Assembly: GCA_009823505.1 (NCBI GenBank)
Contig: VZQC01007107.1
Coordinates: forward strand, 373,928 to 437,927
DNA length: 64,000 bases
From: Rhizomys pruinosus
Taxonomy: Eukaryota > Chordata > Mammalia > Rodentia > Spalacidae
Direction: 5' to 3'
Part shown: positions 10,842-20,964 of the stretch, one piece after another
Layout of the letters: every line of letters starts with the position of its first letter
How positions within the stretch are numbered: the first letter of the stretch is position 1
Position numbers and translations under genes: made by a program
Notes under the pieces: model-generated
Told to the model about the DNA's origin: nothing
Databases searched by the model: none
What the model saw: the letters and a program-made list of their open reading frames with translations, nothing else

Positions 10842-11008
10842 CTGGGCATGGTGGTGCACACCTTTAATCCTAGCGCTTGGGAGGCAGAGGCAGGCAGATC
10901 TTTGTGAATTCAAGGCCAGCCTGGTCTACAGCGTGAGTTCCAGGACAGCTGGGGCTACAGGGAGACCCTGTCTCAAAAAGACAAAAAAATAAATAAAAAG
11001 AAAAAGAA
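10842..11008 (+). mobile_element. B1 SINE
   Basis: Complete B1 from GCTGGGCATGGTGG to GACCCTGTCTCAAAAAGAC with an A-rich tail. Confidence 0.95.
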
Positions 11009-11022
11009 GAGTTTATGACAGG

Positions 11023-11190
11023 GCTGGGAGATGGCCCAGGGTGAGAGTGCTTGCTGTGCTAACATGAGGACATGAGTTCAGATCCCCATCACACATGTAA
11101 AGAGCCTTGCCATGCTTGTCTGGGCTTGCTCATCTACATGTACATGTGTACACATAGACACACAGATACATACACACAGAGGGAGGGGGA
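11023..11190 (+). mobile_element. ID/B4-head SINE
   Basis: tRNA-like head (GGGCTGGGAGATGGCCCAGG, then GAGTTCAGATCCCCATCAC) followed by CATGTAAAGAGCC and a CA-rich tail. The B1-like half expected of a B4 is missing or very short. Confidence 0.7.
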
Positions 11191-11221
11191 GAAAGAGAGG
11201 AATAGACACAGGGCGAGATAG

Positions 11222-11222
<1 letters not shown>

Positions 11223-11276
<54 letters not shown>
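11223..11276. repeat. (GA)n microsatellite
   Basis: About 27 perfect GA units, probably grown from the tail of the preceding SINE. Confidence 0.97.
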
Positions 11277-11278
<2 letters not shown>

Positions 11279-11473
11279 TTAAAGCTTTTCAATGATGGCA
11301 AGTGTTCCTTTCTAGGCTGGAAGAGGTTCAGGGTTCTTCACTAAGCAGCTGTGGTCTCTCCAATGTTTTCTTTATCTCATTTGTTGTAGAGAATCTTAAT
11401 TGAGTATTGACTGTAGCACCTTAAATACTTCTGTACTAAGGACTCCTTCCCTTCTTAAGATAAAGCTTCCCTT

Positions 11474-11632
11474 GCTGGGCGTGGTGGCGCATGCCTTTAA
11501 TCCTAGCACTTGGGAGACAGAGACAGGCGGATCTTTGTGAGTTCAAGGCCAGCCTGGTCTACAAGGTGAGTTCCAGGACAGCTGGGGCTACAGGGAGACC
11601 CTGTCTCGAAAAGACAAAAAAAAAAAAAAAAA

Positions 11633-11671
<39 letters not shown>
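11474..11671 (+). mobile_element. B1 SINE with long poly(A) tail
   Basis: Full B1 (TGCTGGGCGTGGTGGCGC start) followed by about 50 A residues with one C. Flanked by AGATAAAGCTTCCC and AGATAAAGGTTCCC as TSD. The long tail suggests a young copy. Confidence 0.95.
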
Positions 11672-11673
<2 letters not shown>

Positions 11674-11767
11674 TAAAGGTTCCCATAGGCTTCCTGTCAT
11701 CTGCTAGAAGATGCTCGCTAGGCCGTCCACCAGAACCTATAAAAGCAACACAGCATTAAAATCATTC

Positions 11768-11942
11768 CTTTTTTCTTGTTGTTAGTTTTTGTTTGTTTAT
11801 TTGTTCTCTGAGATAGGTCTCCCTGTAGCCCCAGCTGGCTTGACATTTACTATGTAGACCAGGATGGCCTTGATCTCACAGAGATACACCTGCGCTGGCC
11901 TCCTGAGTGCTGGGATTAAAGGTGTGCGCCAGCATGGCTGGC
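11768..11942 (-). mobile_element. B1 SINE
   Basis: Reverse B1 with a T/G-rich tail complement, AGGTCTCCCTGTAGCCCC, and GGATTAAAGGTGTGCGCC at its 5' end. Confidence 0.92.
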
Positions 11943-11995
11943 TTGAACAGTTTCTTAAAGTCCCATTGACCTTCCCTTTCCCAGCTCTTCATTTC

Positions 11996-11998
11996 TAT

Positions 11999-12038
<40 letters not shown>

Positions 12039-12237
12039 TGTGTATGAATGTAGTGTCTGCATGCAGATGTGTGCACCTGTGTCATGCAATGCTGCAGAAG
12101 TCAGAAGAGGGTCTCGGATTCCCCTGGAACTGAAGTTAAAGACGGTTCTTAGCCACCATATGAGTGCTGGGGATCGAACCTGGGTCCTCTGCAAGAGCAG
12201 TCAGCACTCTTAACAGCTAGGCCGTCTCTCCAGCCCC
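11996..12237 (-). mobile_element. B2 SINE without the 17-bp duplication
   Basis: Reverse B2 starting with an expanded (TTTA)n tail complement and ending at AGGCCGTCTCTCCAGCCCC. TSD CTCTTCATTTCT is present on both sides. Confidence 0.95.
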
Positions 12238-12325
12238 TCTTCATTTCTTCTGGTTCCACTTCACAGTGCCTGTGCAGACTCGATGGACTTTTCTCCATGT
12301 GGCTACAGAGATTCCATAGTGAATT

Positions 12326-12480
12326 TTTTTTTTTTTTTGGTCTTTTCGAGACAGGGTCTCCCTGTAGTCCCAGCTGTCCTGGAACTCTCTGTAGACCAGG
12401 CTGGCCTTGAACTCACAAAGATCCGCTTACCTCTGCCTCCAAAGTGCTAGGATTAAAGGCGTGTGCCACCGTGCCCTGCG
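12326..12480 (-). mobile_element. B1 SINE
   Basis: Reverse B1, poly(T) then TTTTCGAGACAGGGTCTCCC; TSD GAATTTTT at both ends. It directly abuts the next B3 element. Confidence 0.93.
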
Positions 12481-12707
12481 AATTTTTATTCTATTTTATT
12501 ATTTTTATTTTGTGTGTATGAGTATATTGTCTGCATGTATGTAAGTGCACATGCCATGCAGTGCCTGTGGAGGTCAGAAGAAGACATTGGATCCCTGGAA
12601 CTGGAGTTATGGGTTGTTGTTAGCTGCCATATGGGTGCTGGGAATCAAACCCAGGTCGTTTGCAAGAGCAGTCAGTGCCCTTAACCACTGAGCCATCTCG
12701 CCAGCTC
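12481..12707 (-). mobile_element. B3 SINE
   Basis: Reverse B3-type element: GTGTGTATGAGTATATTGTC, AGGTCAGAAGAAGACATTGG, and a tRNA-like end AACCACTGAGCCATCTCGCC. More diverged than the B2 copies. Confidence 0.9.
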
Positions 12708-13094
12708 AGAATTTTTTAATAGATTCAAAACTTCCACAAGCTAGTTCACCAACCTAGTCACTCTTGAAGGTGGCAGAGAGCAGTTTCAACCTTGAGATAA
12801 GAGATAAGGGATATCTCTTCACAAAGAAATCTTTGGCTTTCCTGGAGTGTCTACTTTGCATCAAGTGCAGGGGGTGGCATCATTGGGTAAGAGGGAGGAG
12901 ACATTTCTCTGTATTTGGATAAATGTCTCCATATTGTTTTCCAAAAGGATGAGTCCATATATTTTGCCATCTCAGTGGGCTCTACACAGCTCATTGTATC
13001 CAAGTGTGTGGAACAATCTAGAAGGATCCCTATTTCTTATTTGGAAGGAACTTGGCTCTATCCTCCAGAGGAAGAGTTAGAGGTGACATCTTCA

Positions 13095-13436
13095 GGGGTT
13101 GAGGAGATAGCTGAGTTGGTAATTGCTTGCTGCCCAAGCATGAGGACCTGGGTTTGATCTCCAGCACCCATGTGAAAACCCAGGCATGATGGCACCTGTA
13201 ACCCCAGTGCTGGGAAAGTGGAGACAGGAGGTCCTGGGATTACTGAACAGCCAGCCTCGTCTAAACAGAGGGCTCCAGGTCCCGTGAGGCCCCTGTCTCA
13301 AAGGAGGTGGATGGTATTTCTGAGGCTGAGATCCAAGGCTGTCCTTTGTCTTCCGCACACATATGAACACATGTGCACATCCACCTGCACATAAACCTAC
13401 ACTTTCACAAGCAAAAAAAAAAAAAAAAAAAAAAAG
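13095..13436 (+). mobile_element. B4A SINE (ID+B1 fusion)
   Basis: ID-like head (GTTGAGGAGATAGCTGAG, GAGGACCTGGGTTTGATCTC), B1-like middle (CCAGTGCTGGGAAAGTGGAG), and a tail with ACACATATGAACACATGTGC ending in poly(A). Near full length. Confidence 0.9.
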
Positions 13437-15809
13437 GTTTCCAGGCACAGATATTGATGCTTTTTAACCATGTCAAGTTTATTCCAGACAATCATCACAT
13501 CACTGTTTTGAACTTGCATTCCAAACCTTGTAGCCTCTTTGTCACAAGATTGGTTTTCTGACATATTAAAATAAGTCACTTTAGGTTCCTGGGTATATAC
13601 CCATCGATCCCTGTGTCCATCCACTTCATCCTCTAGCCGGAAACCATTTATCAAGCTTGTTTGTGTCCAGCATGGTGCCAGGAACCAGAGACAGAAAAGC
13701 TAAGATGAACTTCCTGCCAAGAAGCTATAGTGATTAGATCCTAGTGCAAAGAAGTTCTTCCATTTTGAGGGCCCTTCTGATCCTGTATTTTGTACCCTTA
13801 GTGTGACCATGTAACTCAACACCAATGCCAGCTAGTGGTCTTTTCATAAAACATACTAATCAAAACATTTCTTCTGCTCTGAAAAGCATCTTCAGTATTC
13901 AAACCACAGCCCTGTTTCATTTAAACACACTGCATTAAGATGTTGCTTCTAAGGAACTAAATTTTGTTTTGAAAAACTGCTCTGAACTTTGGAGTCATTA
14001 AATAGTCTTTCTGTGTGTGCACATATGACAGAGAAAAATCACAGGCAGGGACATCTATATTGAAAATTCTGTGCTGGATTTCCATCAGTTGCTAATCATA
14101 CATCGTAATTATTCTTATAGGGTTAAGCTTTTCTCTTCCCTCTTCCACCTGCCTTGCTGAGATAACCTCTAAGGGTGTCCAGGAGGACGGAAGGGCTAGA
14201 ATTCAAAGGCTTTCATGACAGCTGAGCTTTCCATGCAATTCATTATATTGAAAAGATGGGGAGGGGGGTTGTCAGCCAAGATAATGGCTGTGCAGTTTCC
14301 AGTCCATTCTCCTTGCAGCCAGATCTTGGAGGCAGCCCATGGAGCAATTTCATCAAGCAGACCCTGCTCATCTCTCATCCATCTATATTGGGAACGCGGT
14401 TGAGTCTGGCTAGAGCGAGAGCAGGTTGGCAGCAGAGCCAGACTCAGAGAGTGGGGGGGGGCAGGCTGGGGAAGTAGACAGGGCTCATCCCCAGAACTAT
14501 GAGTCCTGGGGTTCTTGGGTGTGGTCCTGGCTGACATCAGTGCCAAGAGGTGAAGCTAGAGGGTGACAGGTGCAGGGAGGTGAACTCCTAGTCCAGGTTG
14601 TGTTCCCAGCCTTCTCTGCTTTCCCAGCTTTGAGTCCAGAACCAAAGCAAAGCAGAAACTCTGTAAGCATTTGTTGTCTGGCTGATTGTGACAGAGAGGA
14701 GATGGGACAATGTACAGGATTGGGGCAGGAGTGAAATCTGTGCTCTGCTCCCGGGGGAAATGAAAGTCTGATGCCTCTTTACTTCCAGTCGAGGGAATAA
14801 GATTCTCTGTGGGAAGATTCTAGCTCAGGAGCAGGGCTGATGTGGGATTATCTATTGAGAGGAAGCTCAGACACTCTTGGTACCATCTTTGCAGGGACCC
14901 AGGGCTTTAAAGGAATATTGTTGTTGCTGTATCTGTTGCAACAGGCAGGACCCAAGGAAGTACTGTGCAGATCCGAAGGGAAGTCAAGTGAGGCTTTAAA
15001 CACAAAGACGGTGGCTCCTTCCAACTGGAAGCTGGCAGATGTCACACATCTGAGTGCTTGGTGCAGGTTTTCATTCTCATTCTCACTTTGAGAGCTGTTT
15101 CATTTTCCTCCTCAGCCCTGCTACTGTTCCCTCTCCCCTTATGCCCCTTTTCATTTCTGTGTCCTTGGCAGATTCTCAAGGTCATGGCCACTGCTGAAAT
15201 AGTAGCCTTCCCTGATTACAGTAAGGAAAAGCCAATCCTGAAAATTACAGAAGGTAACATTGTCAGGGAAAAATAAAAAAGGTATTAGATAATAAGTATT
15301 TAAAAATCTTCCCCAAGGTCCTACTCCCTCAGAAAGGAAGGCCGGAAAGGCTTGGCCAATGACAGACGATGTTAATTGTCCCCCTATCTTAAGTCTGTGC
15401 TAGGTAAAAATAACTCCAAATTTTAAACAGGCACAATGCCACTTGGAATGAAGTCTGTTTTTTCCAGCCGGTAGCCATGTGACTGAATTCTGGTCATGAG
15501 ATCTGAGCACAAGTGATGAATTCAACCTCTTTTATTCTCTTTTTTTTTTCATTACTAAAGCAACAAATGAAATAGGATGTCTCTTACTAATCACATAGAT
15601 GATTTCAGGACCCCCACAGATATACTCAAGATTCTGACCTCAAATGGAGCCATATTCTCATATAAAGTACACATACCCTCCTTGTAGACTTTAATCTTCA
15701 GATTACTTACAATGCCTAACATAATGAAGATGTTATAGAAACAGTTATTACACTGTCATGTTTAGGGAATGACATCAAGAACAGTGTTCATGTTCAATAC
15801 ACATGAAAG
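13437..15809. other. Repeat-poor block, possible conserved element
   Basis: About 2.4 kb with no recognised repeats apart from a short G run near 14,450. The 15,290-15,480 part (TATTAGATAATAAGTATTTA, GATGTTAATTGTCC, TTTTAAACAGGCACAATGCC) looks like conserved non-coding DNA. Open frames at 14,196-15,276 lack domains and overlap on both strands. Confidence 0.4.
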
Positions 15810-15900
15810 TTTTTTGATACTTTTTATGGTACCAGGGATTAAATCCAGGGATTTATACACGCTAGGCAAGTGCTCTGTCATGGAGCTACATACATCCCCA
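15810..15900 (-). mobile_element. ID SINE
   Basis: Reverse complement of an ID head: GGTACCAGGGATTAAATCCA, CTAGGCAAGTGCTCTG, GAGCTACATACATCCCCA, which together read as a tRNA-Ala-like promoter on the minus strand. Confidence 0.8.
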
Positions 15901-16004
15901 TCTCTTTTACAGAATATTTTCTATCCAGTTGGTTGGATCCCATAGATGTAGGGTCAAGTGTATAATTTACACGCAGATTTTAGTATGTATGACTCAGGGG
16001 AATT

Positions 16005-16124
16005 TTTTTTTAATTTTATTTATTTCTGTATGTGTATGAATGTACTGTCTGCATGCAAGTTTGTGCACCCGTGTCGTGCAACGCCGCGGAGGTCAGAAGC
16101 GGGTGTCGGATTCCCCCAGAATTC
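16005..16124 (-). mobile_element. B2 SINE, 5' truncated
   Basis: Only the 3' half of a B2 is present, ending at GTGTCGGATTCCCCCAG. TSD TCAGGGGAATTT flanks it, so the truncation happened at insertion. It lacks the promoter half. Confidence 0.93.
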
Positions 16125-16278
16125 AGGGGAATTTAACAAAAGTATATGGTCCACTTGAGAAAAAGTTTTTATCACCTATGAAAGTTCCCTGTGTTTCCCT
16201 TTCCCCCACTCTATACCAGGTAGTCCTCTAAGTCTCTCCAAGCCTGGACTAGCCACTAGAATCTATTAGTTTTACTGT

Positions 16279-16356
16279 CATTTCTTTTTGAGATAGGGTC
16301 TTGCTGTGCTTCCCAGGTTGGTCTCAAACTCATGATCTTACTACGCCTGACTCTCA
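16279..16356 (-). mobile_element. Old B1-like SINE fragment
   Basis: TTTTTGAGATAGGGTCTTGC and GTTGGTCTCAAACTCATGAT match an ancient 7SL-derived monomer on the minus strand. Confidence 0.65.
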
Positions 16357-16367
16357 AATGACTGTTT

Positions 16368-16586
16368 TTAAAAAATTATTTTATTATTTTTATTTTATGG
16401 GTATGAGTGTATTGCCTGCATGCGGGTAAGTGCATCTATGTCATGCAATGCCTACGGAGGTCACAGAATCCCCTGGAATTTGAGTTATGGATGATCGTTA
16501 GCTGCCATGTCGGTGCTGGAATCAAACCTGGGTCCTCTGCAAGAGCAGCCAGTGCTCTTAACTGCTGAGCCATCTCTACAGCCCCT
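16368..16586 (-). mobile_element. B3 SINE
   Basis: Reverse B3 with GGGTATGAGTGTATTGCCTG, and a tRNA-like end AACTGCTGAGCCATCTCTAC. A short internal deletion removes part of the AGAAGAGGG block. Confidence 0.9.
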
Positions 16587-16589
16587 AGT

Positions 16590-16790
16590 GGCTGTTCTTG
16601 AACATCACAGAATGGAATTTTATAGACATCTGAATGCTTTGGTATCTGTTCCTTTCCTTGAGCACAGTGTGAGATTCATTCATGCTGTTGCTTGAATCTA
16701 TTGTTCATTTCTTTTTATTGCTAAGCAATGGTCTTTTGTAGTGATGTATCATATTTTATTTATTTTCCTGTTGACAGATACATGGTGTTT
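16590..16790 (-). mobile_element. Ancient L1 (L1M type) 3' fragment
   Basis: GTGAGATTCATTCATGCTGT, CATTTCTTTTTATTGCTAAG and ATTTTCCTGTTGACAGATAC match the antisense of an old L1 3' region. This piece overlaps in content with the next L1M, so it is a separate insertion. Confidence 0.7.
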
Positions 16791-17033
16791 GGGGCTGAAG
16801 AGATGCATCAACAGTTATGAGCACTGACTGCTCTTGTAGAGGACCTGGGTTTGGTTCCCAGGACCCACATGGCAGATGACAACCATCTGTAATTCCAGTT
16901 TCAGGGGATCCAATGCCCTCTTCTGACCTCCACAGTCAGCACTGCATGGCACAGGTACACTTACCTTCAGGCAGTACATTCATACATATTAAAAATTAAA
17001 AATTAAAAATGAATAAATATTAAAACCCCCTAC
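16791..17033 (+). mobile_element. B3/B2-type SINE
   Basis: GGGGCTGAAGAGATGCATCA head, GGGTTTGGTTCCC B box, AATTCCAGTTTCAGGGGATC body and an ATTAAAA-rich tail. Confidence 0.9.
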
Positions 17034-17178
17034 TTTATGAAGCACAATGTGTATATAATAATATGTACCCACTTCGAATGTAGAGTGTGCAGAGTTTTCA
17101 CAAGATTGCATACCTGTAAACCCCAGCATGAGCAGGGCATGGGCATTTCCATTCTTTCAACAAGTCCTGCAGATGCTT

Positions 17179-17420
17179 ATTTTTTTTTAAATTTATTTAT
17201 TTCTGTATGTGTATGAATGTACTGTCTGCATGCAAGTCTGTGCACCTGTGTTGTGCAATGCCGCGGAGATCAGAAGAGGGTGTCGGATTCCCCTGGAACT
17301 GGAGTTCTGGAATTGGAGTCTCAGACGGTTCTCAGCCGCCATGTGGGTGCTGGGGATCAAACCCGGGTCCTCTGTAAGAGCGGTCGGCGCTCTTAACCAC
17401 TAGGCCATCTCTCCAGCCCT
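17179..17420 (-). mobile_element. B2 SINE, 17-bp-duplication subtype (one unit shortened)
   Basis: Reverse B2 with GCCGCGGAGATCAGAAGAGG and a complete tRNA-like end. The internal duplication is present but three or four bases short. TSD TCTGCAGATGCT flanks it. Confidence 0.94.
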
Positions 17421-17833
17421 TCTGCAGATGCTGATTGCAGCCAGCTTTCATCCTTCCTCACCATTCCCATCATCAGCCAGCCACCAATCCACCTTTGCTA
17501 TCAGTCTTTTGTAGGATTTCAAATGAATTGAATTACATTGTACGTGTAATTGGTTTTCAGTCATCATGTTGTTTTTGGGCTTTATCCACATGAGTATTGT
17601 ATCACAGGCTGGAGAGGTTGCTCAGTAGTGCTTGTTATGCAAGTGTGAAGACCTGAGTTGGATCCCCAACACCCTCATAAAAGGTGGGCATGGTGGCATG
17701 CATCTGTAACCTTACTGCTGGAGTTGGAGGGGTTGGAGACAGGCTGATCCCTGGAGCTCATGGGCTAATCAGTCTAGCCAAATTGCTAACTTTTATGTTT
17801 AGCAAGAGACCCAGTCTCAAATAAAAGGTGGAA

Positions 17834-18261
17834 GTCAAGCATGGTGGTGCATGCTCTTATATTGTGAATCCCTTAACAGGTTCGAACTCATCTACCATTT
17901 ACTTTCAGAGTGTTGGTATATGGATGAAGGATATGTGTGTATACCTTAGAGCAATATAAGATCAAAGGAATGGGGCAAAAGTTTTGCTTGTTCATTTTAA
18001 GTTGATATCTTCTGATTGCACTGAAAATTCTTTATATATCCAGACATGTGTCCCTTATAAGCTTTATATTCCGCACAATTTTCTTCTAGCCTATGGCTTG
18101 CTTAACAGTGTGTTCTGAAAGCATGGTGGTGCATGCCTTTGATCCCAGCACTCGGGAGGCAGAGGCAGTGGATCTTTGTGAGTTCAAGGCCAGCCTGGTC
18201 TACATACCAAGTTCTAGGCCAGATGGGGACATGGAGACACTGTCTCAAAAAGATAAAAAAC
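17834..18261 (+). mobile_element. B1 SINE, split by a 264-bp insertion
   Basis: The first ~21 bases of a B1 (GTCAAGCATGGTGGTGCATGC) stop at 17,854; the element restarts at 18,119 with the same AAGCATGGTGGTGCATGC and runs to CTGTCTCAAAAAG. The repeated 18 bases are read as the TSD of the insertion at 17,855-18,118. Confidence 0.9.
17855..18118 (+). mobile_element. Duplicated L1/L1M junction segment (3'-transduction-like)
   Basis: This segment matches 20,425-20,688 with a single mismatch seen by eye (G at 17,929, A at 20,499). The matching donor spans the last ~127 bases of the plus-strand L1 and ~137 bases of the older L1M beyond it, so it carries a junction unique to that locus. It sits in a B1 between 18-bp direct repeats. 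No poly(A) is present at its 3' end, which is unusual for an L1-mediated insertion. Confidence 0.85.
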
Positions 18262-18346
18262 AATAAGGTGTAGACCAATAGAGAAAGACACTTGCCTTCA
18301 ACCTCTGGCCTCCACCTGCATAGATATACAGATACACAGACACTCA

Positions 18347-18396
<50 letters not shown>

Positions 18397-18436
18397 CATG
18401 TACACAAACACATACACCATACAAAGAGCTATAGCA

Positions 18437-18578
18437 AAGCCGGGCATGGTGGCGCACGCCTTTAATCCTAGCACTCGGGAGGCAGAGGCAGGCGGATCTT
18501 TGTGAGTTCAAGGCCAGTCTGGTCTACAGAGTGAGTTCCAGGACAGCTGGGGCTACAGGGAGACCCTGTCTCGAAAAG

Positions 18579-18607
<29 letters not shown>
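18437..18607 (+). mobile_element. B1 SINE
   Basis: Full B1 with long poly(A). Perfect 14-bp TSD AAAGAGCTATAGCA at 18,423-18,436 and 18,608-18,621. Inserted in or just past the (CA)n tail of the B4A. Confidence 0.97.
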
Positions 18608-18614
<7 letters not shown>

Positions 18615-18639
18615 TATAGCAGTAATGCTTTTTCTTTAT

Positions 18640-18837
18640 CATTATTTTGTGGGTGCATGTATGTGTGTGTGTGTGTGTACATTTATATTCATATGCCCCA
18701 TTGTGCATGAGAAGGTCAGAGGGCAACTTTCTGGAGTCTGTTCTCTCCTTCCACCTTTATGTGGGTTCTGGGAATCGAACTCAGGTCACCAGGCTTCCAT
18801 GGCAGTGCCTTTACCTGTTGAGCTGTCTCACTGGCCC
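18640..18837 (-). mobile_element. B3A SINE
   Basis: Reverse B3-like element with a (TG)n stretch, AGAAGGTCAGAGGGCAAC and GTTGAGCTGTCTCACTGGCC. The TGCTTTTTCTTT sequence on both sides is a likely TSD. Confidence 0.85.
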
Positions 18838-19137
18838 TGCTTTTTCTTTTTATTGCTGGATAGCGTTCCCTTGTGTGGAAGTGCCCATAGTTTGTATCCG
18901 CATATGAGCTGAGGAGTAATAGTACATCGGTAAATGGACTGTTTCCAGTTGGGATTTTATGACTAGAGCATCTGCAAACATTGATGCGCAATGTAGACAT
19001 AAAATTTCATTTCTCTTGTATAAAGACATGGGATTTGCATTTCTAGGTTGTATGTTTAACTTTATAAGATTTTCCAAGATGATTAGACCATCTTATACTC
19101 CTACTAGTAATGAATAAGAGTTCTAATTGCTCCATGT

Positions 19138-19374
19138 TCTTTTTTATTTATTTTTATTTACTATTTTTATTTTTTATGTGTATGAGTGTATTGGTTGCAT
19201 GTGTGTAAGTGCATGTCATGCAGTGCCCATGAAGGTCAGAAGAGGGTGTTGAATCCCCTGGAACTGAAGTTATGCACTGTTGTTAGCCACCATGTGGGTG
19301 CTGAGAACTGAACCCAGGACCTCTGCAAGAGCAGCCAGTGCTCATAAGCACTGAGCCATGTCTCCAGCCCCTGT
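19138..19374 (-). mobile_element. B3 SINE
   Basis: Reverse B3: TTTATGTGTATGAGTGTATT, AGGTCAGAAGAGGGTGTTG, tRNA-like end AGCCATGTCTCCAGCCCC. GCTCCATGTTCTT and TGTTCCACATTCTT flank it as an imperfect TSD. Confidence 0.92.
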
Positions 19375-19455
19375 TCCACATTCTTACCAACATTTAATAT
19401 TATGTTTCATTTAAATTTTATCTATTCTAATATAGATGTAGCAGCTTATTTTTAA

Positions 19456-19679
19456 TATTTTATTATTATTGCTATTATTATTTCATGTGCACAAGTGTAT
19501 TACCTGCATGTATAGAAGTGTACCTGTGTTGTACAATGCCTGCGGAGATCAGAAGAGGGTTTCAGGTTCCCTGGAACTGGAGTTATGGACCATTGTTACC
19601 CACCATGTAGGTGCTGGTAATCGAACCTGGGTCTTCTGCAGCTAGTGTTCTTAACTGCTGAGACATCTTTCCAGCCCCC
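19456..19679 (-). mobile_element. B3 SINE
   Basis: Reverse B3: TTTCATGTGCACAAGTGTAT, GCGGAGATCAGAAGAGGG, AACTGCTGAGACATCTTTCC. Flanked by AGATGTAGCAGCTT and AGGTGTAGTAGCTT, an imperfect TSD. Confidence 0.92.
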
Positions 19680-19812
19680 TAGGTGTAGTAGCTTCTGACA
19701 TGACTTTAACTTGCCTTTTGCTGTGACTCACAATGTTCAATATATTTTCATCCACATATTTATCATTTGTCTATATTTTGGGTACAATATTGATTCAAAT
19801 TTTGCTTGTTCA

Positions 19813-20551
19813 ACATCTTTAAAAGTGTTCAACATCACTAATAATTAAGGAATTGCAAATTAAAACCACTTTAAGATATCATCTCACTCTGATAAGACTG
19901 GGTAGGATCAAGAAAACAAATGATAACAAGTGCTAGAGAGGTTGTGGGGAAAGGGGAACACTCATCCACTGCTGGTGGGAATGCAAACTCATGCAGCCAC
20001 CATGGAAAGCAGGGTGGAGAACCCTTAGAAGACTCAAAATGAGCTTGCCACCTGACCCAGTCATACCACTCCTGGGTATATACCCACAAGACTCTTCTTA
20101 CCGCAGAGATACATGCACAGCCATGTTTATTGCAGGTCTCTTCATAATAGTGAAGAGCTAGAACCAACCCAAATGCCCCTCAACTGATGACTGGACAACA
20201 AAAATGTGGTACATCTACACAATGGAGTTCTATGCAGTAGTAAAGAAAGATGACAACATGAACTTTGCAGGTAAATGGATGGAGCTAGAAGATATCATGC
20301 TAGATGAAGTAACACAGTCCCAGAAAAATAAATGAGTAGTATCCCTTATCTGTGGATGCTAGTGCCCATTACCTAGTTGTAAGGCAAACTGAGCAACGTT
20401 AATGTGATCTGAAAACAATTTTGCTCTTATATTGTGAATCCCTTAACAGGTTCGAACTCATCTACCATTTACTTTCAGAGTGTTGGTATATGGATGAAAG
20501 ATATGTGTGTATACCTTAGAGCAATATAAGATCAAAGGAATGGGGCAAAAG
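19813..20551 (+). mobile_element. 5'-truncated L1 (ORF2 3' end and 3' UTR)
   Basis: Begins in ORF2 (AAGTGTTCAACATCACTAAT, AAAACCACTTTAAGATATC, CAATGGAGTTCTATGCAGTA) and runs past the ORF2 end into a 3' UTR that includes the duplicated segment. TTTTGCTTGTTCA at 19,800-19,812 and 20,552-20,564 is a likely 13-bp TSD within the older L1M. The 3' end has only AAAA, so the tail is lost or was never long. Confidence 0.8.
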
Positions 20552-20691
20552 TTTTGCTTGTTCATTTTAAGTTGATATCTTCTGATTGCACTGAAAATTC
20601 TTTATATATCCAGACATGTGTCCCTTATAAGCTTTATATTCCGCACAATTTTCTTCTAGCCTATGGCTTGCTTAACAGTGTGTTCTGAAAG
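20422..20691. repeat. Donor copy of a 270-bp direct repeat
   Basis: Matches 17,852-18,121 at an offset of 2,570. Here the L1M homology continues past the repeat (TTTTGATGAAATGCAAGTTA), whereas the upstream copy is bounded by B1 sequence, so this is the ancestral copy. Confidence 0.93.
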
Positions 20692-20735
20692 TATAGATGA
20701 TTATAGTTTTGATGAAATGCAAGTTATTAGTAGCA

Positions 20736-20815
20736 TAGGCTGGCCTTGAACTCACAGAGATTTTCCTACCTCTGTCTCCTGAGTTCTGAGACTAAAGGCA
20801 TGTACCACTATGTGT
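20736..20815 (-). mobile_element. B1 SINE fragment
   Basis: GGCTGGCCTTGAACTCACAG to GACTAAAGGCATGTACCAC; 5' half of a B1 only, no tail. Confidence 0.85.
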
Positions 20816-20819
20816 GCAA

Positions 20820-20964
20820 TTAATTTTTTAATTTTATTTTTTATGTGTATGAGTGTTTTGCCTGCATGTATGTAAGTGCCCTGTGTTGCCCAATGCCTGT
20901 GGAGACCAGAGGGTGTCACATGCCCTGGAACTGGAGTTAAGGATGGTTGTTAGCCACCATGCGT
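20820..20964 (-). mobile_element. B3 SINE, 5' truncated
   Basis: TTTATGTGTATGAGTGTTTT to TTGTTAGCCACCATGCG; the tRNA-like half is missing, replaced abruptly by the next repeat. Confidence 0.85.

Larger units (their letters stand above)
17608..18420 (+). mobile_element. B4A SINE, split by a B1
   Basis: The 5' part (17,608-17,833: GGCTGGAGAGGTTGCTCAG, GAGTTGGATCCCCAACACC, then the B1-like half) and the 3' part (18,262-18,420: AATAAGGTGTAGACCAATAG, GAGAAAGACACTTGCC, CTCTGGCCTCCACCTGC, then a (CA)n tail) are halves of one B4A. AATAAAAGGTGG / AATAAGGTGTAG flanks the intervening B1 as an approximate TSD. Confidence 0.9.
17034..20740 (-). mobile_element. Ancient L1 (L1M type), interrupted many times
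   Basis: Pieces at 17,034-17,175, 17,421-17,608, 18,838-19,137, 19,375-19,455, 19,680-19,812 and 20,552-20,740 line up in order as the antisense of one old L1 from its 3' UTR into ORF2. Markers include TTTATTGCTGGATAGCG, TATGTTTAACTTTATAAGAT, and TTCTTTATATATCCAGACAT followed by TGGCTTGCTTAACAGTGTG. The gaps are younger SINEs and one plus-strand L1. Confidence 0.85.
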
